Positions 9,802 to 19,671 of a stretch of DNA of 64,000 bases are shown here, piece after piece. How positions within the stretch are numbered: the first letter of the stretch is position 1; each line of letters opens with the position of its first letter. This DNA comes from Ypsolopha sequella. Its lineage: Eukaryota > Arthropoda > Insecta > Lepidoptera > Ypsolophidae. The notes under the pieces are model-generated. The model saw only the letters and a program-made list of their open reading frames with translations. It did no database searches and had not been told where the DNA came from. Location of the stretch: positions 22,458,069 through 22,522,068 of the forward strand of contig OW203993.1 of NCBI GenBank assembly GCA_934047225.1, read 5' to 3'. The position numbers and the translations under genes were made by a program.

Positions 9802-11013
9802 GTATTTTAAATATATCGGACTCATTCCTTCAAGACAATAGCATTGAAAGTTATCAGGTGCATTCATATAAACCTTATGTAAACAGTTTCGATAAAAATG
9901 ATGACATTCGAATTACCATCAATCAGCAGGACTTATATGTTTTACCTTCTGCAAGCACTTTGTACATTGAAGGTGTTATAACAGTACATAAAACTGCAGA
10001 AGCAAAAGAAAAAGTTAATAGCGTGGAATTTATAAATAATTCTATAATTTATCTCTTTCAAGATATCCGGTATGAACTCAACGGTGTAGAAATTGATAGA
10101 ATTAAACATGCAGGCATTACAACAACCATAAAGTCTTTACTATCTTTGAACGAAAATGAATCAAAAATGTCAAGGGTTTGGGGGTGGGATATTAACGGTG
10201 TAAAAAATACCATAGAAGGTCACTTTTCCGTGAGCATACCACTTAACAAAATTCTTGGATTTGCTGAAGATTATAAAAAAAATAATAATGAATTGTAAAC
10301 ATGAGTTGATACTTCTACGCAGTAATACAAATTTAAATGCAGTAAAATTAAATACTAATGAAGTTCTTAATGATATAAATATAAGTAATATCTCATGGAG
10401 GGTACCTCATATTAAAGTCTCTGACCGTGAAAGAATAAATTTGCTGAGATATTTGGAAAGAGATAGACCTATCAATATTGTATTCAGGTACTGGGATCTT
10501 TATGAATACCCTCTTTTACCTAAAACAACAAAACATACTTGGGCTATAAAAACATCATCTCAGGTAGAAAAACCTCGATTTGTGATTATTGGCTTACAAA
10601 CGAATCGAAAAAACGTTCGTACAAAGAATATGTCTCAATTCGATCATTGTCATTTAAGAGATGTTAAAGTATTTTTGAATTCTTCGTATTATCCCTATGA
10701 AAATCTTAATATTAAGTTTGGAGAAGATGGATATGCTTTATTATTCGAACAATATGCAAGATTCCAGCATTCTTATTATGGTCACCGTTGTGAACCCTTG
10801 TTGAGTTTCAATGATTTTAAACAAAAAGCACCGTTGTTTGTAATTGACTGCTGCAGACAAAATGAAAATTTAAAATCAGGACCCATTGATGTAAAAATTG
10901 AATTACAAAGTGATCAAGACATACCAGACCAAACGTGCGCTTATTGTCTCATATTAAATGATTGTATCGTTGAATATAAACCACTGTCAAGTATTGTAAG
11001 AAAAACATCATGA
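9798..11013 (+). pseudogene. Polinton double-jelly-roll major capsid protein
   Basis: Residues 1-160 run from the ATG at 9798 (MSILNISDSFLQDNSIESYQVHSY) through YVLPSASTLYIEGVITV and FQDIRYELNGVEID, typical of the N-terminal half of Polinton major capsid proteins. An eight-A run (10275-10282) carries a frame change. The second frame continues to 11013 with IVFRYWDLYEYP, PRFVIIGLQTNR and CHLRDVKVFLNSSYYPYENL, the second jelly roll. Total length of about 400 codons is normal. The protein would form pseudo-hexameric trimers of the icosahedral shell. The single indel in a homopolymer may be real decay or a sequencing error; otherwise the gene is open from start to end. Confidence 0.85.
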
Positions 11014-11474
11014 ATGATGAATTTATTTTTTGCGACATGCAGGGTTTTAAGGATAATAAAAATCATATCATTATAAAAGAGTTTTCACTCGCAACTACGA
11101 TGTTTACGCAAACTTTCCATATAAAACCTCCATATCCATTTTATTCATTGACCAAAGATGAAAAAAGACGAGTCAAATGGGTTGAAAATAACATAGGTAT
11201 TTACTGGTCTGATGGATTTATTGACTATAGAGAATTTTTTAGATTAATTAATAGATATTTAAATAATAAGAAAATTATTGTAAAGGGTACTGAAAAGGTT
11301 AAATGGGTTTATGAACTATGTAAAAACTGTATGGTAAAAGACATTGGAGATGATACATGTCCAAACTTGCGAAACTTGCGAGACAAATATTTTGAAAATA
11401 ATTTAATTTGTTTCAGTAATCATCTAAACATTTGTGCTCTCAAAAATTATGATGTTAACTTACAAAGGTTATAA
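11010..11474 (+). CDS. Polinton ORF with exonuclease-like (RNase H fold) features
   Basis: An intact 154-codon frame begins with an ATG that overlaps the TGA of the major capsid gene (ATGA at 11010-11013). The sequence opens FIFCDMQGFKDNKN, continues IIIKEFSLAT, has a central IYWSDGFIDYREF and then KIIVKGTEKVKWVYELC with an acidic Cys-containing stretch (KDIGDDTCPNL). I recall similar ORFs in arthropod Mavericks. The order Asp...Glu...Asp...acidic end with beta-strand spacing resembles DEDD exonucleases, but this is inference without an alignment. Being undamaged in an otherwise decayed element makes it notable. It could act in DNA processing or host defence. An alternative is a structural virion protein. 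Confidence 0.6.
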   Translation: MNDEFIFCDMQGFKDNKNHIIIKEFSLATTMFTQTFHIKPPYPFYSLTKDEKRRVKWVENNIGIYWSDGFIDYREFFRLINRYLNNKKIIVKGTEKVKWVYELCKNCMVKDIGDDTCPNLRNLRDKYFENNLICFSNHLNICALKNYDVNLQRL

Positions 11475-11575
11475 TTTTAAGAAATGTATTTTGATGTTAA
11501 ATAAAACAAAGTTTTTTTATATCGGTGTTTCATTTATTACTTTTGTTATTTACAAAATTAAGTTACAAACATAAT

Positions 11576-11932
11576 TCAATAATCACAAGTATTACACAAT
11601 CTCTTTGAAATTTTATTAATTAAATTTTCTTTTGTATCGAGTATGTCATCTACTGGCTCAGTCACAATATGTTGAGCGCTTACTAAAACACTTTCACTTT
11701 CTTGCGATATATCGATCACTTCGATTTTTATCAATCGTCTGCCGACACGTGGTGCTTTGCTAATCACGAAACACGATGATTGTTCTGTTGCCGGTCGTTT
11801 TTTAACTGCTCTAACTTTTTTTTTAGTTGGTGGTAGAGTATTCAGTGTGATAACTTCTTCTATTTCACTATCAAAACCATATAGCATATCTTGTGCATCT
11901 CGCGCGTAGAATGCTTCCGCAGCTTTGTTCAT
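11576..11932 (-). CDS. Small basic Polinton-associated protein, unknown function
   Basis: An open 118-codon frame on the minus strand starts with an ATG at 11932. It has an acidic N-terminal third (YGFDSEIEEVITL), a basic central patch resembling a nuclear localisation signal (PPTKKKVRAVKKRP, about residues 34-47, and APRVGRRLIKIEV) and a Cys-containing C-terminus (RLCNTCDY). It is convergent with the plus-strand virion genes and lies upstream-adjacent to the polymerase on the same strand. I recognise no domain. A basic DNA-binding or core protein would fit the composition. No damage is visible. Confidence 0.5.
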   Translation of the reverse strand: MNKAAEAFYARDAQDMLYGFDSEIEEVITLNTLPPTKKKVRAVKKRPATEQSSCFVISKAPRVGRRLIKIEVIDISQESESVLVSAQHIVTEPVDDILDTKENLINKISKRLCNTCDY

Positions 11933-12411
11933 TATCTGACAAGATAAAATATTACAGATCCAGTCTAGTCAAAGAAATAATCGAAACTGATGCAAAATTT
12001 ACTCACCAATTTATTGTTTTGTATTTTCGTTACACTGAATAAACCTGTACGACTTTTACCTATGCAATGCAATGATTGAATATAAATACTTAAAATCATA
12101 ATAACATTTGAATGTTATTTTGCAATATTACACAGGTCAAACTATCCACGTGTTGCTTACTCATCAGATTTGTAGCTATACGTTTCGGTCATGATCACAA
12201 AATACTTATTTTATATAAATCAGGTTAGAATTAGGATAAAATTCAAACTACTAGATATTTTTCAAAATAATAAATTTATTTCCAAATTTAAATTTTACAA
12301 AGTTTACATATAACTTACAACAATAGACTTAAAAATAATTAGACCTATAAAAGAGTAGAAAATCAGTATTTAACTAATTAATACACACAATTACATAAAA
12401 ACAGTAATATT
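11933..12411. other. Gap between two minus-strand Polinton genes
   Basis: AT-rich (long A/T runs from 12240) with no open frame of note. As it precedes the basic-protein gene on the minus strand it may hold that gene's promoter, but no motif can be named with confidence. Confidence 0.4.
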
Positions 12412-15400
12412 TTAGAAAAATGATTTATGACCCCAAGCTAATGTTGAAATCCTGTCACTCAAAATAATTTTTTTGTCATCATTAGGTGACAGTGCTACTT
12501 TATTCTGCTCTTGTGTAAATATATCATGTTTTAAAGATTTAAACAAGATATTCTTTTTCCTGATAATTTTTTTCTTTATTAATACATTAGAGTAGTCCTT
12601 AAAGTTAATATCTTTCATAAGACATTTTTGTACCCCTTTTGCTTTTTTAATTACATCGTCTTCAGTTTTAATGCAATACAATTTAGATCGTCATCCAACA
12701 AATTCTTTAATAATCTTTCCACCCATTTCATCTTTGAATAAACCAGGAATTTTTTTGTTCACACAATCAATCTTGTAAATATTATTTTCAGAATAATTAC
12801 TGGTATCAAAATACTCAAGAAATTGAGTCTTCAAATCTCTATAAAAGTCAGGTGTCTCTACATTGTAAAGAAACGAATCCGTATCAGAATAAGCAATTTG
12901 TATTCTCGATCCATAAAATTACTCCGTAATGAAATTTGTACATATGATATTTTGACAACTCCAGAACAGAAAATCCTATGTATATCGGTTTATCTAAAAC
13001 AACTTTTTCAGGTTTCATTTGTATACCTACAAAGTTTTCTGAGAATATCGTACAACTATGAAAATTTGGTCTTGCTATCAATCTGTCTGCAGTATATATA
13101 TTTTTTGTTACATTTGTTGTATCAGACCATCGGTTAACTAGTTTAACATTTACTCTATGTTCAGAATTTTCTAAAGTTTTACCAAAAATACTATTATTTA
13201 ATAGCTTAAAAAAGTCTTGTTCAAATGTAGACTTCGCGGTTTGTCTTAATGAAGTATTCAAGTCTATGTACTGCTTAAGATAGGCACTCTGTCTAAATTG
13301 TATTACTCTGTGTATTTTAATTAACTTTATCCATGTCTAACACACTCTTTCAAATGCACGTAATGAATTACATATTTTAACTTATCATATAAATTTGGAA
13401 TTAATTTAGGTGTTTTAGAACCAGGAGGTATGAATTTTTGTGGGTAGGATATTCTAAGTCAACTTCAAGTATGTACCCAAAGTTGATATTGTTCGGTACT
13501 TCTAGTATATTTAAAATATGAATTTCCTCAATGCTTAGTAACTTAAAATCTGAATATGGTAGAAACGCACACATAGCAAAACCGTATAAGTTATTACAAT
13601 CTATATAAATGAGATAATTATCAGGTTGCTTTGGATCATAGTCTGACAAATATTTATCATTAGATTTTGCATGTCTTAATGAGCACAACCAAATCCCTCC
13701 ACGAATCCCATCTTGAATCATGCGAATTATTTCAAGATCTTCAATTAGCTCTAGTTGAACATTAGTTTTGAGTAACATCGCAGAATAGCTAAGGCTTGGG
13801 AGGCTAAAAAAGAAAGCGGGCTCTAGTTTATAATACTTTTTGCAGGTTTTACGAAAATTTTCAAAAATATCTGCTAGTAATAACACATCTATCTTAAGAT
13901 ATAAATCTGTATATTGACCCATATTTTTTACATCAAATGTTTTCCAAACTTTTTGTGCATGTTTGTAATTAGATACAGAAATGGTTTCATTGGTTAATCT
14001 ATTAAAGAAAGAACTTATCGGAGGTAAACTCTCTTCCATATAAGATTCCCAAGTAGTCATGTGTTCATAGGGGTATACTCCTTTTCGTTTTAATAAGCAA
14101 AATTGATTTTTGTCTGGATAAAACTTAGATAAATTTATAAAGTTTTCATCATTCAAACTGTCTGCTAACTTTTCAAGACTACTATTAAGAAACTTCAACG
14201 AATCTAAAAATAGAACGGGCACAAATTTATCTTCAGTTTTAAAAAACTTCGTGAATGATATATAATTTTCTTTGGTTTTAGCAATGACTCTAATATTCCC
14301 AGGCATTGCACCCAATTCTCGTATAAATAATTGAGAGTCATATCCAGAAAGATTATGAAAGAAAATCGGAATAAATTTTGGTAGCGAATAGGTAAGGTTA
14401 CAATAGGAATGAGCGGCTCCACGAAAGTACCCTGTTACGTGACAATGATCTCTTACTTTATCATCAAACAAGACTTTTGAACACATATGACAGTGCGTTG
14501 CATTTTTGAAAGCTAAGAAATTTGCTTCGGTAAATATCATAGGTTTTGGATATTTCAGTATCTTATGTATTTCAATAATATCTTATTGAAGATATGTTAT
14601 TTACTTTTGTACACAATCATGACCTCTATAGCTTACGTATTTATTAAGAAAACTATCGTGAGCACATACAATATAATAACCGAAAGCGGAAGGTATATGT
14701 TTATTTAAGTTTGTGGTGAAACCAGATTTGGTATTAGAGTCGGATTCGCTAGAACATGTTTCCAAAATAGATTCAAAGTCTGCATAAATAACAAACGGCA
14801 TGTCTTGCATTCGTTCATAGTGTTTAAACTGTATGATAGTTCCTTTATTTGGTAGCACAGTAGCTACACCTCCACATAAATGAGACTCTAATTTTGTTTC
14901 AGTATCAAAAAATAGTAAACAATCATCGCAAAAGTAAAGTTTCCCGTGATGTTTGGTAATCTGTTGTCTCACAAGACGGGTTAGGTTTTTGATCAAACAA
15001 TAATGTATTCGTGTATTAGATTCTAACATCAATAAATTAATGTGATATTTTTTTCGACAATGTGTTTTATAAAGAGGACCAGTAACTTTTGTACCAGAAA
15101 TTCCGTAAACGTTAACACTTATTTTAGGGTTATTTTTTTCAAATATTTTAATATCTGAGAAAGAAACAGGAAACCCCATATTTTTTAAATTAAAAACTGT
15201 ATTAAAGTCTGGATAAGAAGTAGTCCTTTCAGCATTTTTCTTAACAGGGAACAGAGCAGCTAAAATACACCACACAAAGCAAAAGTTATCATTATTTTGG
15301 ACATTTATACAAGATCGCTTATTTTTAAAATGCTTAGGTAATTCCATATAGTTAGAACCTCTCAAAGGAACATACTTGTTAATATTGACCTCCAAATAAC

Positions 15401-15884
15401 AATTTTTGAAAAATGACCAGCCGCTATGACGTTCCTGGAATTCATCAATTTTTTTACTAATCGAGTCAATCATTTGCAAAAAGATATCTTGAAAGCAGTA
15501 ATTTTGGTGCAGACTTACGTTCTTTGTAGCAAAAGATTTTAATTCACTAGATTAATTTTTTGGCAAAGAAAATTCAGCAAAATATTCAAAGTTGACTTTA
15601 ATAGAGCTATGCGCCTGGATTTGTGTGTCAAGCAAATTTTTCAAATTGTAACGCAAGCGTTGGATATAATGGGTAGGCGTCAATTGATCTATCGTTTCTG
15701 ATTTACTTCCACGGAGTCTATATGAAATGATACGATTACGGTATGCTGAGCTTATCTTTTCAATATTGTGACTTTGCAAAATAGAATTCACATTTTTATG
15801 TAAAGTGCTTCGAAGGTGTGCAGAAAAAGCCTTACTTATAACAGATTTGTCGCAAACTGTGCAGTATATCTTTCTGTTAGACAT
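12412..15884 (-). pseudogene. Protein-primed family B DNA polymerase of the Polinton
   Basis: A gene of about 1150 codons starts at an ATG at 15884 with a C2H2-like finger (YCTVCDKSVISKAFSAHLRS). The next part has CINVQNNDNFCFVW, a second Cys/His module (FCDDCLLFF) and exonuclease motif I (IYADFES, near 14790). Then come an HNH-like module (HCHMCSKVLFDDKVRDHCH), Exo II (FFHNLSGYDSQLF), motif A (YIDCNNLYGFAM, near 13590), motif B (LLNNSIFGKTLEN, near 13190), motif C (YSDTDSF, near 12880) and the thumb end at 12412. Breaks are in-frame TAA at 15552-15554, 14601-14603 and 14583-14585, a frameshift near 13430 with further stops to 13262, a frameshift near 12900, and a TGA near 12687. It would have replicated the element from protein-capped ends; here it is inactive. 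Confidence 0.9.
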
Positions 15885-16446
15885 AGTTAGAGACAGAAAA
15901 CTAAGTAACGAATGTAAGTAGGTATAATGTTTGTTAGATTGGTTATTACTTAGAAAAAAAAAAAAACTTTTTCTCAGCTACAATAATAAACTACGAGTGT
16001 GTTGTTCTAAAATCAGTATTTATATTAATCAATTATCAGTTAAAATGTGTAAAATATATTTCATATTTCAATAGATAATTTTAATAACCTTCTCATCGGT
16101 TGCTTTAAATTATTATTTTTACTTTAAAATTTCTTATAAGTTGGTTATTTGTTTATTTCTTATTTAAATTTTCAATTTATAACTGTAAAGGAATCACAAC
16201 TTGTTATCAAACAAACATCAACCATCAAATGATTTATGGATAAAATATAGATTATTAAGTAAGGTAGTAAGGTATATAAGATGAGACATAAGACGTAAAA
16301 TAAGTGACAAAATTATTTCATTTAATTTTTGTTTATTTTGTTTTTATTTGTTTCAACAGTAACTGTAAATATTACATTTATAAAATTTATAGCTATAAAA
16401 AATACATAAAAATGAAAATAAAAAAAATAATGAAATGTTTCATAAA
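15885..16446. other. AT-rich flank between Polinton and host-type exon
   Basis: Very AT-rich, with an A13 run at 15954. The right end of the Polinton should lie here, but I could not identify a terminal repeat matching the left edge near 7065. No open frame worth naming. Confidence 0.4.
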
Positions 16447-16918
16447 TTACTTCTTTTCTATCTTTTTAGTAGAAAAAAACTTCCCTTTCTCTGTAAAATT
16501 ATCTTTACAAGCATTAACAAATTTTCTCAAAATGCCCAATTCAGCGCTGTTGGCATCAGATCTGTATCGCAAGTTGAGAATTGTTTTCTCGGCCCGCTCC
16601 TTCCAGTCTTACCCTGCTATGTCTTTAACCTCATAGAATTTTAATTCTACAAAGAAGTCGCCCTCACGATACGAGGTGTGGCGCAGCACCCCATCAGCAC
16701 AGCGACGAGAGAGGGATGATGTTAGTCCTTGCAGCTGTCTTCCAACCTCTGCTTCCTCTTCACTCTCGGAGTCGAGAGACCACCATTTCGTATCGCCCTT
16801 TGTTCTCGAACTCGAACCTGCTGCAGGAGATTTTGCCGGTGTTGGTGCTCGGGGAGTTGATGATTCCTTTTTCTGTACCTTTCGCTTTTTTACCGCTGGT
16901 GATCGTTTTTTATCAACC
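16447..16918 (-). CDS. Probable terminal exon of a host-type gene, with an in-frame stop
   Basis: A good acceptor (TTGTATTTCAG, just right of 16918) opens a minus-strand exon that joins in phase with the exon at 17123-17194 (split codon AG+G). It encodes a Lys/Ser/Pro-rich basic region (SPAVKKRKVQKKESS), an acidic patch (DSESEEEAEVG) and a folded-looking segment (YREGDFFVELKFYEVKDIAG). A TAA at 16609-16611 then appears, yet the same frame stays open for 53 more codons of protein-like sequence (DWKERAEKTILNLRYRSD, NACKDNFTEKGKF) to a TAA at 16447. A donor-like GG|GTAAG sits at the first stop, so either splicing, a nonsense mutation or real termination is possible. The family is not recognised. 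Composition suggests a nuclear, charged protein. Confidence 0.5.
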
Positions 16919-17122
16919 CTGAAATACAAAAAACAATATTAGCATGCAAATATCGTAAATAATATATTCTTTAATTTACAAAGAATTTCTTTCACTGCTA
17001 ATGCTAGAGTGTTACAGCAACTTAAGAGTTTATTAAAAGAAAAAAAAAACATAATACATGACTATTCTACACAAATGCATATGATTTAAATTTAATAAAT
17101 TCCACATAAATATTCAACATAC

Positions 17123-17194
17123 CTTTCGTCGTCCGAAAACAAATCAAATTTTGATTTTTTGGATAAAGAGCTTCGTTCATAGTCAGATTCCGAC
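17123..17194 (-). CDS. Short internal exon paralogous to the exon at 170-280
   Basis: Acceptor TTTTAG|G and donor AAAG|GTATGT bound a 72-bp minus-strand segment of 23 codons plus split codons (phase 1+2), exactly joining the exon that starts at 16918. It begins SESDYERSSLSKKSK and ends FDLFSDDE. The opening SESDYE matches SDSEYE of the exon at 170-280, and the phase is the same. It is therefore either one of a series of duplicated exons of one gene or a piece of a tandemly duplicated gene. Splice sites and phase are observed; expression is not shown. Confidence 0.55.
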
Positions 17195-17299
17195 CTAAAA
17201 CAAAAACAGAAAGTATTAAATAATTAAACATATAAATTCTCTTTTAATATTATTATAGTGCACTACGAACTAAAAAATAGTTATAAACACAACCCCGAA

Positions 17300-17580
17300 T
17301 AAACAAATATTTTGGAAAGATTCATAGGGTCAGGATTCGAACCTAACCTCTTGCTATCACAACAAACTTAAAATATAAATTATAAACAAATTTAAAATGA
17401 ACAAATATTTTGAAAAAAAAAATCTTCGGGTTAGGATTCGAACCTGTAACCTCTTGGTATCACAACAAACTTCAAATATTAATTAGAAACGAATCCAAAT
17501 ATGCAGATGTATTAAAAAAAAATATTTTTGGGTCAGGATTCGAACCCGTAACATCTTGCCATCACAACAAACTCCCTTTT
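17300..17580 (-). repeat. Three tandem copies of a tRNA-like SINE fragment
   Basis: Three units of about 90-100 bp, around 17330, 17435 and 17535, each contain in minus orientation a pol III B-box-like core (GGTTCGAATCCTRACCC), preceded by a conserved TTTGTTGTGATNNCAAGA block. In the first two it is followed by an AATCTTTCCAAAATATTTGTT-like body. The same order (B box, then AATCTTCAAAATATTTGTG) occurs at 40475-40515 next to a complete tRNA-like head. The units are therefore pieces of the same tRNA-derived SINE family, tandemly duplicated in an intron or flank of the host-type gene. Confidence 0.65.
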
Positions 17581-17965
17581 CACTGATATATTATTTATAT
17601 AATATGGGAAATAAAAATAAAACTTACGAACATTATATCTGTTGCTCTGATCCTCAGTTTGAATGTTAGATAATATAATGAGTCTCCTTCGGGATGAATC
17701 CCCCAAGTTGATGGAGAATTATTTACTCACGAATACAATTACTAATTCGAAGACTGGAGGCAAATGAAATGATATAATTTTAATTTCTGTATAGATGTTT
17801 TATTGTCGTTAATTGCTTGCGATCGGAAAAACTATTTAACAGTTTGATAAAGTTAGGCAACTCGTATTAATGTGAGAGGGTTCCGTGTACAAACATTTTT
17901 TTGATCTTAAAAATTCAAAAATTAAAACCAACAAATTTTGATACAACTGATTAGATTGATTGTGC
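17581..17965. other. AT-rich non-coding stretch
   Basis: No reading frame. Two donor-like sites on the minus strand (GTTC|GTAAGT near 17628 and ATTC|GTGAGT near 17733) could end upstream exons. The second resembles a site near 598 (AGTATTC|GTGAGT), matching the idea of duplicated gene copies, but no coding exon can be read with the right phase. Confidence 0.3.
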
Positions 17966-18446
17966 AAAAAAAAAAAAAAAGTAAGATATTTCGGATTTAA
18001 TGTTTCCATAAAGAATACTAAATAATACAGAATACTTAATACAACAAAGGTTGATGAATTTAAAATGTATTAAAACTATAATGTTACTTAATGCATTTCG
18101 GTTTTAATGTTTTGATACGGAATACTAATTCGATAGGTATATGTATTGAATAATTTAACACGTTAAAGGTTGATGAATTCAGAAAGAATTAAGCCTGTAT
18201 ATATGGTAACTTTAATTGATACACCCAAACTCATGCTGAAGACTCGCTAAGTGATCAGAAAGAGTAACAGCAAAGAAAAAAAAAAAAAAAAAGTTACATA
18301 TTTCGGATTTAATGTTTCCATAAAGAATACTAAATAATACAGCATACTTAATACAACAAAGGTTGATGAATTTAAAATGTATTAAAACTATAAGGTTACT
18401 TAATGCATTTCGGTTTTAATGTTTTGATACGGAATACTAATTCGAT
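17966..18446 (+). repeat. Pair of 170-bp direct repeats around a 140-bp spacer
   Basis: Bases 17966-18134 and 18276-18446 are nearly identical. Both begin with an A run of 15-19, then TATTTCGGATTTAATGTTTCC, and end GGAATACTAATTCGAT. The offset is about 311 bp. The spacer itself contains a diverged echo (GTTAAAGGTTGATGAATTCAGA). The second copy ends 27 bp before the P-element-like frame. It may be a subterminal repeat of that transposon or an unrelated duplication. No coding potential. Confidence 0.8.
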
Positions 18447-18472
18447 GCCGAAGACAACAAACAAAGAAGAAA

Positions 18473-19339
18473 ATGACCCTGAAAAGTTTTACGCCAGTGC
18501 TTCAATCACAATCTTTCACAGGATTCCTTGGCGTTCTAATTTGTATCAGTAGCCTGAAAGCTTTGTACAAAACGCTAATAGAATCAAATACAATGAGATA
18601 CATAACCACATATAGGATCAGTCAAGATCATTTGGAATTGTTCTTCGGATCAATCCGTATGCATGGCGGTTACAATGATAACCCAAATTCCCGACAATTT
18701 AAAGGGATTTACCGAAAACTTTTATGCCACATGGAACTTAAATCTGCTGGATCAGGAAACTGTGTACCGCTAGAAAATATAAGTATTCTGATGTGCTCTT
18801 CAGCACTCAAATGCATTAACGAAACTACTCCTTCATTACGAAAAGATGACGAGGATGAGGGTGAAAATGTTGACGAAGATTTCTCATTACATGAAAATGT
18901 ACATTTATCTCGATTGTTGGATAGTTCACAAATGGCAGAATACACACAACAGATAGTTGGTTATATTGCGGGATGTGTTGTAAGATGTCTAAGTAGACAA
19001 ATTAAATGTACTGCTTGCATTGAATCTTTGTTGGCAAATGAAAAGGAAGATTTCCACAAACTTGTTTGCACACGAGATAAAGGCGGATTGATTTACGTTT
19101 CACGGGATGTGTATTCCGTTTGCAAGACCACAGAAACAGTAATTAGAATGTTTCTTAAACAAAATTTTGTTATGACAAGCACCAATTACGCAAAAATAGT
19201 ATCTACAGTGATGAAACAATTTATTGGCAATAACAATCATTTTAAAGTAGAATTGGATCATGTATGTGGTCCACTACATCAAGTAAATTTAATAAGATTG
19301 GTTGCAGAAAAGTATTTAAGCATAAGGTCATGTATGTAA
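18473..19339 (+). pseudogene. C-terminal part of a P-element/THAP9-like transposase
   Basis: A continuous frame of about 280 codons carries typical C-terminal P-element transposase blocks: TGFLGVLICISSLKALY, YRISQDHLELFFGSIRMHGG and NDNPNSRQFKGIYRKLL. An acidic insert follows (KDDEDEGENVDED), then IVGYIAGCVVRCLSR, a Cys pair (CTACIESLL) and a family-like end near HVCGPLHQVNLIRLVAEKYL. The N-terminal THAP zinc finger, leucine zipper and the first part of the RNase H-like catalytic domain with GTP-binding insertion are absent, so this is the last third only. The frame is undamaged, so the loss may be recent, or an exon of a host-adopted copy may remain. The first codons (18473 to about 18520) are probably not native. 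Confidence 0.8.
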
Positions 19340-19560
19340 ATTATATAACATCAACAGCGATGTAGCCTCAAAAAGAAAATTATATAAGAAACAAATTCAA
19401 AGAGAGGGTCATTAAGGCTGTTATTATTTGACAATGACCGGTAATAGTCCGGTAAACGCAGATGTTATTAAAGTAAATAAATAATGGTTAAAAAACTAAA
19501 AATCACGCTTTTTTCACTAAAAAGTATAAAATAACGTAATTTACACTTGTCAGTTCTAAA

Positions 19561-19671
19561 TGTTAAATGACAATGCCAAAAAGCATAGGCGCCTTTTGTT
19601 ATGTTTTTTTTATAAGCACTTTAATTTATTTAAACAAAGCGCCGCACGCTTTTTGGCATAGTCATTGAACA
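19561..19671. mobile_element. 111-bp MITE-like palindrome
   Basis: The ends are inverted copies of about 40 bp: TGTTAAATGACAATGCCAAA... on the left against ...TTTGGCATAGTCATTGAACA on the right, around 80-85% matching, separated by a T/A-rich core of about 30 bp. No coding capacity. No clear target-site duplication is visible, so the superfamily is not assigned. It lies between the P-element relic and the errantivirus. Confidence 0.6.

Larger units (their letters stand above)
7065..15990. mobile_element. Decayed Polinton/Maverick (adintovirus-like) DNA transposon
   Basis: An 8.9-kb block carries the diagnostic gene set of Polintons. The plus strand has a retroviral-type integrase with chromodomain, a PLA2-like protein, a cysteine protease, minor and major jelly-roll capsid proteins and a nuclease-like ORF. 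The minus strand has a small basic protein and a protein-primed family B DNA polymerase, convergent with the rest. The left edge cuts the integrase so that its first half is missing. I could not see terminal inverted repeats, and no packaging ATPase (HerA/FtsK type) was found in any frame. Several genes have one or two indels or nonsense codons, others are intact, and consecutive genes still overlap tightly. Polintons encode virion proteins and are thought to alternate between transposon and virus; this copy is no longer autonomous. Confidence 0.9.

Noticed and set aside
14583..14605. A 23-bp GT...AG mini-intron explaining the stops between the polymerase frames
   Set aside because: Far too short to be spliced, and its removal would change the frame; the stops are better read as decay.
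16304..16644. Plus-strand frames near the terminal exon
   Set aside because: Antisense to the better supported minus-strand exon with splice acceptor; no family features.
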